Shown here: piece by piece, positions 58,945 through 64,000 of the stretch | Position numbering within the stretch: the stretch's first letter is position 1 | Layout of the letters: each line of letters begins with the position of its first letter | Origin: Herbaspirillum sp. ASV7 | Lineage (GTDB): Bacteria > Pseudomonadota > Gammaproteobacteria > Burkholderiales > Burkholderiaceae_D | Reading direction: 5' to 3' | Assembly: GCF_016429215.1 (NCBI RefSeq) | Contig: NZ_JAELUH010000019.1 | Location: forward strand, 1-64,000 | DNA length: 64,000 nucleotides | Notes under the pieces: model-generated | The model's input: only the letters and a program-made list of their open reading frames with translations | Told to the model about the DNA's origin: nothing | Databases searched by the model: none | Position numbers and translations under genes: made by a program

Positions 58945-61730
58945 CGTCCATCATCCATTTGTGCGGAGAAATCACGCGTGCTGGTGGGCAGGTCGCGACT
59001 GAACACGGCGGCGCGGTCCTCGAAGAAGTAACGCAGGAAGACCATCGCCGCATACTGGCGATCGCGTCCCGGCGTGAGATTGACATCGCCCTGCACGCCA
59101 AGTTGCCAGCGCGGCGCCAATCGCCTGACTGCGGACACCTGTGCATGGGCATAGGCGCCACGATCCGTGCTGCCAGCATAAGCGCAATCGATGCCGCCGG
59201 CGCTGGCCCCGCGATAGGCCACCAGCAGGCAGGCTGCGGCCGATTGGGCGGCCGTGTTCCAGCCCAGTTCCAGGTTGCCCGACAGCTGGGACTGGCGCCC
59301 TTCAGGCGTGAGGAACTGGCTGGCGATGCCGGTACTGAGGGAGCGCTGCGGGCTGTAATAGCCGCCCAGGCCCCAGCCGTACTGGTTCTGGTTGTTGGCG
59401 TAGTGCAGGTAGTGCAGTGCCGGGCCGACATTGAAGTAATCGAAACCCTGCAACTTCAGATCGTAGCCCGCCCCCAGGTCCAGTGCCACGGCCCGATTGG
59501 ATTGCACGTTGTGACCGCTGAAGCTGGCCAGCTCGGCATTGGCCGCCATGCTCCAGCGCGGCGCGAACTGCCACAGGGTCTTGGCGCCCAGGGCAGTGCG
59601 ACGCACATCGCCCCACCACTGGCCGCTGCCCGGCATGGCCTGGCCGCGCCAGGACAGCAGCGAATCGCGCACCGGGTTGCTGCCGGCATAGGCGTTCCAG
59701 CTGCCCCAGGAGGTCTGCTGGCCCACGCTGGCCTGGCCGTGCAGGTCGGTGCCGGCCGCGCCGCCATCGGTGACACCGACGGCACCCTGCCAGGCCAGCC
59801 GGCCCAGCTCGGTCAGCCAGACAGTGTCCTGGGCGCCGAACCACAGTTCGCGCACGTTGGCCAAACCCGACTGCTGTGCCGTGGCTGGCGTGCCCAGGGC
59901 GCGTGCCACGGCGTCGGGCGTGATGGCATTGGCCTGCAGGCGCAGGCTACGCAGGCGCAGGTCGTACTGGCGCGTCTGGTCGGCCCCGCCGAACCATTGC
60001 GCATGCACGGTCGGCGCCAGGGTTTCCAGATGTCCCTGGCCATCCGCCCCGGCATGGTTGGCGTAACTGGTGCCCAGGGTGAGCGAAGCAGCGGTGACGC
60101 CTTGCAGCTCGTCATGCAGATAGGCTTGTACGCTCTTGCGCAGATCCTCTCCGCGCTCTCCCTGCCCTGCTTCGGCCATGTCCACACTGGCCTGGGCCTC
60201 CGAACGGGCGCGCTGCTGCAGTGCATGGGCGGTGACGAACTGCTTGCGGTAGTACGACTGCTGGCTCTGCAGTGCCAGCACATAGGTCGACAGCGGCGCC
60301 TGCTGGGCCTCCTTGCTGGCGGCCAGCTGATCCAGGCGACCACGTGCGTTCTCCGACAAGGCCCAGCCTTCGGCCATGCGGGCGTCCTGCGTGGCGCGGT
60401 ACTGCGTGGCGAACAAGGAGGCCGCCTCGTCATGACGGCCCTTTCCATACCAGGCCCAGGCGCGCAGCGGCGCGGTCTGTGCGCGGGTGGCGCCTAGCCG
60501 TTCGGCCTCATCCAGCGCGGCCAGGCTGGCATCGGCATCCTGCTCCTGGTTGAAGCGGTCGGCACGCAGCAGGGCCAGCCGCGCACGCTGACCGCGTGCG
60601 CGCGGGTCGGCCGCCACTTCTGGAAGCGCCAGCAGGGATTGCGCACCGCCGATATCGCCGGCATCGAGACGGATCTGCAGCAAGCCCATCTGCGCATCGA
60701 CATTGCCGGGCTGCCACTGCAAGGCTTGCTGGAACCAGCCTTGCGCCTGGTCGGCCTGGTGCTGTCCCAGCGTGATCCAGCCGGCCAGCGTGGCGGTGGC
60801 GACATCCTGGTAGCTCACGATGTCGGCGGCGATGGCCGGCAGCGCTCCCGCCGCCTCGGCGCTGGCAGGATCGAGCGCCGCCAGACGCGTCAACTGGCGA
60901 TCGTAGAGGATGCGCTGCAGGCGCGCCTGGGCGGCGGCGTCGCGCTGCCCGCGCTGCTGCTCCAGCGCGATCAGGCCGGCCACGGCCTCGCTGTCGGCGC
61001 CCAGGGTCTGCTGGGCCATGTAGAGGGTGGCGATGCGATTGTCCGCCGGGGTGCAATCGGGGAAGACCGAACGGTACAGGGCCAGGGCGTCGTCCTTGCG
61101 GCCGGCCCGGGCGAAGATCTCGGCGGCGCTCCACAGGCGGTCGATGCGCTGGCAGGAAAACTCTTGCGGGTATTGCGCCACCAGCGCCTGCAACTGGCTG
61201 CTGGTCAGCGCGCCCACCGGGCCGCCACTGCGGGCGTAGGCGAAGACGCGTTCGATCTCGGTCTCCTTCTGCTGCCGCGCGCGTTCGGCCAGCAGCGCCG
61301 CCGAGGGCGTCCACAAACCATCCTGCGCGCGCGAACGCGCCAGCTGGCGGTCGAAGGCCGTCAGGTCGTGGCGCTTGAGCAGCGCCCACAGGCTGCTCTC
61401 GTCCACCCCCGGTGCCGGTGTATCGGTCGTGGCATCAGCGGGCTCCTCGATGCTGCGCGCCAGCACGGCCTGCTGCTGGCGGCGGCGGGTCTCGGCGAGC
61501 TCGCGGCCTTGCTGCTGGCTACGCGACTTCAATGCCTGTTGCACCGCACGCGCGGCCTGGCTGCCGTCGGCCTGGCGTACCTGAGCCGTCCCCTCGGCGC
61601 GCCGCACCTGGACCGCCTGGTCCTGGCGCTGCACGCTGGTGACATTGGCTTGCTGGGCCTGGGCCACCGGCATCCCGGCCAAGAGGCCGAGCAGCCAGGC
61701 ACGACGGGGATGCCCGAGCAGCGGCCTCAT
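58941..61730 (-). CDS. bcsC: Cellulose export outer-membrane protein
   Basis: A 929-residue protein with a signal peptide (RAWLLGLLAGMPVAQAQQ), a long periplasmic TPR superhelix over roughly residues 70-650, and a C-terminal outer-membrane beta-barrel (LDLGAGYDLKLQGFDYFNV, then GGYYSPQRSLSTGIASQF) ending near YFFEDRAAVF. It guides the cellulose chain to the surface. At 929 residues it is shorter than the E. coli protein (about 1150), mostly through fewer TPR repeats. It starts 2 bp after bcsB ends. Confidence 0.92.
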   Translation of the reverse strand: MRPLLGHPRRAWLLGLLAGMPVAQAQQANVTSVQRQDQAVQVRRAEGTAQVRQADGSQAARAVQQALKSRSQQQGRELAETRRRQQQAVLARSIEEPADATTDTPAPGVDESSLWALLKRHDLTAFDRQLARSRAQDGLWTPSAALLAERARQQKETEIERVFAYARSGGPVGALTSSQLQALVAQYPQEFSCQRIDRLWSAAEIFARAGRKDDALALYRSVFPDCTPADNRIATLYMAQQTLGADSEAVAGLIALEQQRGQRDAAAQARLQRILYDRQLTRLAALDPASAEAAGALPAIAADIVSYQDVATATLAGWITLGQHQADQAQGWFQQALQWQPGNVDAQMGLLQIRLDAGDIGGAQSLLALPEVAADPRARGQRARLALLRADRFNQEQDADASLAALDEAERLGATRAQTAPLRAWAWYGKGRHDEAASLFATQYRATQDARMAEGWALSENARGRLDQLAASKEAQQAPLSTYVLALQSQQSYYRKQFVTAHALQQRARSEAQASVDMAEAGQGERGEDLRKSVQAYLHDELQGVTAASLTLGTSYANHAGADGQGHLETLAPTVHAQWFGGADQTRQYDLRLRSLRLQANAITPDAVARALGTPATAQQSGLANVRELWFGAQDTVWLTELGRLAWQGAVGVTDGGAAGTDLHGQASVGQQTSWGSWNAYAGSNPVRDSLLSWRGQAMPGSGQWWGDVRRTALGAKTLWQFAPRWSMAANAELASFSGHNVQSNRAVALDLGAGYDLKLQGFDYFNVGPALHYLHYANNQNQYGWGLGGYYSPQRSLSTGIASQFLTPEGRQSQLSGNLELGWNTAAQSAAACLLVAYRGASAGGIDCAYAGSTDRGAYAHAQVSAVRRLAPRWQLGVQGDVNLTPGRDRQYAAMVFLRYFFEDRAAVFSRDLPTSTRDFSAQMDDGR

Positions 61731-61732
61731 GC

Positions 61733-64000
61733 TCAGATCTCGATGTTGCGTTGTCCCTGGCGGCGGCGCAGGTGCGCACGCAACTGGCGCCAGCTCAACC
61801 AGGCCAGTACCAGCAAGGCGAGCATGACGATGCAGTACCAGATCCACGGATACTTGGAGACCATGTAACCGAGATACTGTGGCCCGCCGATGCTGCCCTG
61901 GTCATAGGTGGCGCCGATACGCTGGGTGGCCAGCTCCGCCTTGCCGAAGGAGAGCAAGGCCACATCGCCGGCGAGGTTATCCCAATACGGCGGGCTGACC
62001 ATCTGCCGCATGCCCTGCAGCAGTTGTTCGGGGTTGCCTGCGACGAACACGGTGGCGGTGTTCTTGTCGATCAGGCGCGAGCGGAACTGCATCACCAGCA
62101 GTTGCCGGTTCAATTGCGCATCCCCGGCCACGCTGGTATTGAGGTAGGTGGATTCGGTATTGCTGCGGTTGGTGCCGGCCATGCTGTTGAATTGCTGGTG
62201 CAGCCAGTTCGATTCGGCCGTGGGCGTGGCCACCGGGATGGAGGCGCCGGCGAAGATCATGTTCTTCTCCAGCGTCCAGGGCGCATCCTTGAGCATGTCG
62301 GCCGGCAGGCTGCCCACGCTGCCTACCACGATGGCATGGCGATTGACGGTGGGCTTGCCGAAGGTGACCTGAGCCGCCGCCATGGGCGCGGTCTGCTTCT
62401 GTGCAATCTTGGCCAGCAGGGTCCAGGCCGCGCCAATGGTGGCGCTGTCATGTCCGGCCACGACCAGGCTGAGCTGGTTGCCATCGCTATGGATCACATA
62501 GGGAAACACATTGCTGGCAAAGCGCGAGAGGTCCGGCAATTGCGCAAAGCGATAGATGAAGGGGACCTTCACCGTGGAATCGTCGAACAGGCTCATATAG
62601 ATCGCGCCAGTCTGCTCGCACTGGTGGTTGGACATGATCACCGGAGAGAAGGAGAGCACGTTGTTGCCCGGTCTGAAGTGGCGTAACGGCAAGCTCATCC
62701 GGTAGTTATCATAGAAGCCGCCCTGCCGCTCCTCGACCGAGATGGCTCGCTGGAACACGCCATTGAGATAGACATTGATGATCATGCTGGAGTTGATCAT
62801 GGCCCCCTGCGAGAAGTTCAGGTGGAACTCCATCTGCGCATCTTCCTGGGCATAGACGTCCGGCGGCATATTGACATTCACCGTCGCCGGCGAGACCGTC
62901 GTGACCGGGGCCGTATTGAAGCCGAGCTGCTTGAAGCTGTAGGTTCCCTCGGTGGCGATATTGGCCTGCGGCAGGTAGTTGGGCAACTCCGGCGGTGTGA
63001 AGTCGCTGATGTTCCACTGCGCCTGCTGCGGGAACTCCAGGTGCTGCCACGCAAACACCTGGGCCGCGCGGGTGACTTGCCCGGCATTGGTGCCGGAGAC
63101 CACCAGCATCACGTGCTGGCCGTCAGGCATGGGATAGAGGCCCAGGAAACTGTCGCGGATCTGGGCCAGGATGCGCCCATCGAGGTAGGGCTTGAGCTCC
63201 TCGGCGGTGCCGATCAGGACGTTGTCGGCGTCGCCCAGCCCGGTCAGTTGCAGGCCCGGTACCGCACCGGCGCCACTGCCGGCACGCGCGTCGACCTGGC
63301 TGATCGGCGCCTGCGCGTAGCGCAGCTTCAGGCCTATGCCCTGGGCGATCATGCCGCCGGCGATCAGGGCATCGTCGCTATCGGGATGGGCGGCCGTGAT
63401 GATGTTGAATTTCTGCGCCAGGTTCTGCTTGGGATCAAACAGATCATTGAGATCCGACAGCAATGGCGTCACCGGCTTGAGCTCGGATTGCAGGCGCAGG
63501 GTGGACTGGCTGGTGTCGATCTCGGTCCACAGCTCCGGCGCATTGGGGTCTTCGCACTGGTTGTCCTGGCTGTGCTGGGCCACGCGGAAGAACAACTGGT
63601 TGTAACCCGGCTTGAGCAGTTCCAGCGGCAGGCGGATGTCGGCAGTGATCTCCGGCTGGCGGGCCGAGAGCTGCAATTGCGCCACCGTCCTGTCGTTGAG
63701 CCTGACCAGGAGCTGCGAACGACTGTCAAGAGCGATCGAATTGGTCGCGACCAGGTGCAGGATGGCTGACTTGAGCGATTCGCGGCGCGAGACCGGAATG
63801 CTGATCATTGCCGCGCCGTCCAGGCGGGTCAGGCGCATGGCACCGGGCTTGGCGCCCATGTCGGCCAGGCGGATCTCGCGCCCCGGCGCTGGCGGCGTGG
63901 GTGCCGCCACGCTGGCAGTGGCAGCGGCCACAGGTTTGATGGCGGCCTGGGCAGGCGCCGGCATGGGCGCGGCCTGCACCACTGCATGCAACAGCAAGGC
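61733..64000 (-). CDS. bcsB: Cellulose synthase regulatory subunit, 5'-truncated by the window edge
   Basis: At least 754 residues of BcsB, the periplasmic partner of the cellulose synthase BcsA, running off the window at 64000. Repeated carbohydrate-binding and flavodoxin-like domains are seen (blocks such as PLELLKPGYNQLFFRVAQHS and LPLRHFRPGNNVLSFSP) with the C-terminal membrane anchor YPWIWYCIVMLALLVLAWLSW. The first Met seen (63997) may be internal to the signal peptide, so the true start lies outside. bcsA and any other bcs genes are expected upstream. Confidence 0.95.
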   Translation of the reverse strand, partial: ALLLHAVVQAAPMPAPAQAAIKPVAAATASVAAPTPPAPGREIRLADMGAKPGAMRLTRLDGAAMISIPVSRRESLKSAILHLVATNSIALDSRSQLLVRLNDRTVAQLQLSARQPEITADIRLPLELLKPGYNQLFFRVAQHSQDNQCEDPNAPELWTEIDTSQSTLRLQSELKPVTPLLSDLNDLFDPKQNLAQKFNIITAAHPDSDDALIAGGMIAQGIGLKLRYAQAPISQVDARAGSGAGAVPGLQLTGLGDADNVLIGTAEELKPYLDGRILAQIRDSFLGLYPMPDGQHVMLVVSGTNAGQVTRAAQVFAWQHLEFPQQAQWNISDFTPPELPNYLPQANIATEGTYSFKQLGFNTAPVTTVSPATVNVNMPPDVYAQEDAQMEFHLNFSQGAMINSSMIINVYLNGVFQRAISVEERQGGFYDNYRMSLPLRHFRPGNNVLSFSPVIMSNHQCEQTGAIYMSLFDDSTVKVPFIYRFAQLPDLSRFASNVFPYVIHSDGNQLSLVVAGHDSATIGAAWTLLAKIAQKQTAPMAAAQVTFGKPTVNRHAIVVGSVGSLPADMLKDAPWTLEKNMIFAGASIPVATPTAESNWLHQQFNSMAGTNRSNTESTYLNTSVAGDAQLNRQLLVMQFRSRLIDKNTATVFVAGNPEQLLQGMRQMVSPPYWDNLAGDVALLSFGKAELATQRIGATYDQGSIGGPQYLGYMVSKYPWIWYCIVMLALLVLAWLSWRQLRAHLRRRQGQRNIEI

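Overview
The window looks like a contig end from a high-GC betaproteobacterium of the Oxalobacteraceae, most likely Herbaspirillum or a close relative. That is inferred from protein style and from the mix of loci: benzoate/catechol ortho-cleavage, a non-phosphorylative sugar-acid pathway, galactarate use, chemoreceptors and bacterial cellulose. No rRNA or tRNA gene is present to settle it. The first 162 bases are not genomic: a poly-C run, a damaged P5 flow-cell sequence, a 10-nt index and a complete Nextera Read 1 adapter. Genomic sequence starts at about 163, next to a fold-back inverted repeat.

Layout. 307-3458: flavin reductase, orphan FixJ-type response regulator and a chemoreceptor. 3821-4474: HigB/HigA-like toxin-antitoxin pair with a palindromic operator. 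4684-17710 (all minus strand): an aromatic catabolism block in the order catB, catA, benABCD, a RidA gene, a BenK-type and a BenE-type transporter, then two tandem dynamin-like GTPases and a minimal membrane chemoreceptor-like protein. 17855-20106 (plus): CatR-type LysR regulator, then catC and the enol-lactonase gene behind their own promoter and an IclR-type palindrome. Together these genes convert benzoate to catechol, muconate and 3-oxoadipate.

20197-26336 (minus): a complete four-gene Wadjet/MksFEBG SMC-like anti-plasmid system. 26527-30540: galactarate/talarate dehydratase, an ACS-family transporter and a divergent LacI-type regulator with three matching operators. 30584-35370: amino-acid ABC importer parts, a LysR regulator and a Cys/Met-type PLP lyase; two ATAAG-N5-CTTAT boxes tie them into one likely sulfur-amino-acid regulon. 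35379-42015: two TonB-dependent siderophore receptors, an exbB pseudogene with an internal deletion, a tyrosine-recombinase-like protein lacking its catalytic residues, and a DUF2946-type protein.

42108-47443 (minus): an aspartate carbamoyltransferase with an N-terminal helix-turn-helix-like domain and two near-identical palindromes near its start, then a FAN1-like nuclease and an iron-sulfur DinG/XPD-type helicase carrying its own PD-(D/E)XK domain (crosslink repair). 47652-53756: an exported argininosuccinate-lyase-like protein, a lipoprotein, a LysR regulator, a gene-poor AT-rich stretch and a chemoreceptor. 53994-57171: FAH-family hydrolase, SDR dehydrogenase and MFS transporter behind a FadR-type palindrome (deoxy-sugar-acid breakdown). 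57337-64000 (minus): a lone HTH antitoxin-like gene and the end of a cellulose operon (bcsZ, bcsC and a 5'-truncated bcsB).

The best candidates for something undescribed are the paired dynamin-like GTPases with the chemoreceptor-like partner, and the DNA-binding-type aspartate carbamoyltransferase with its paired operators.
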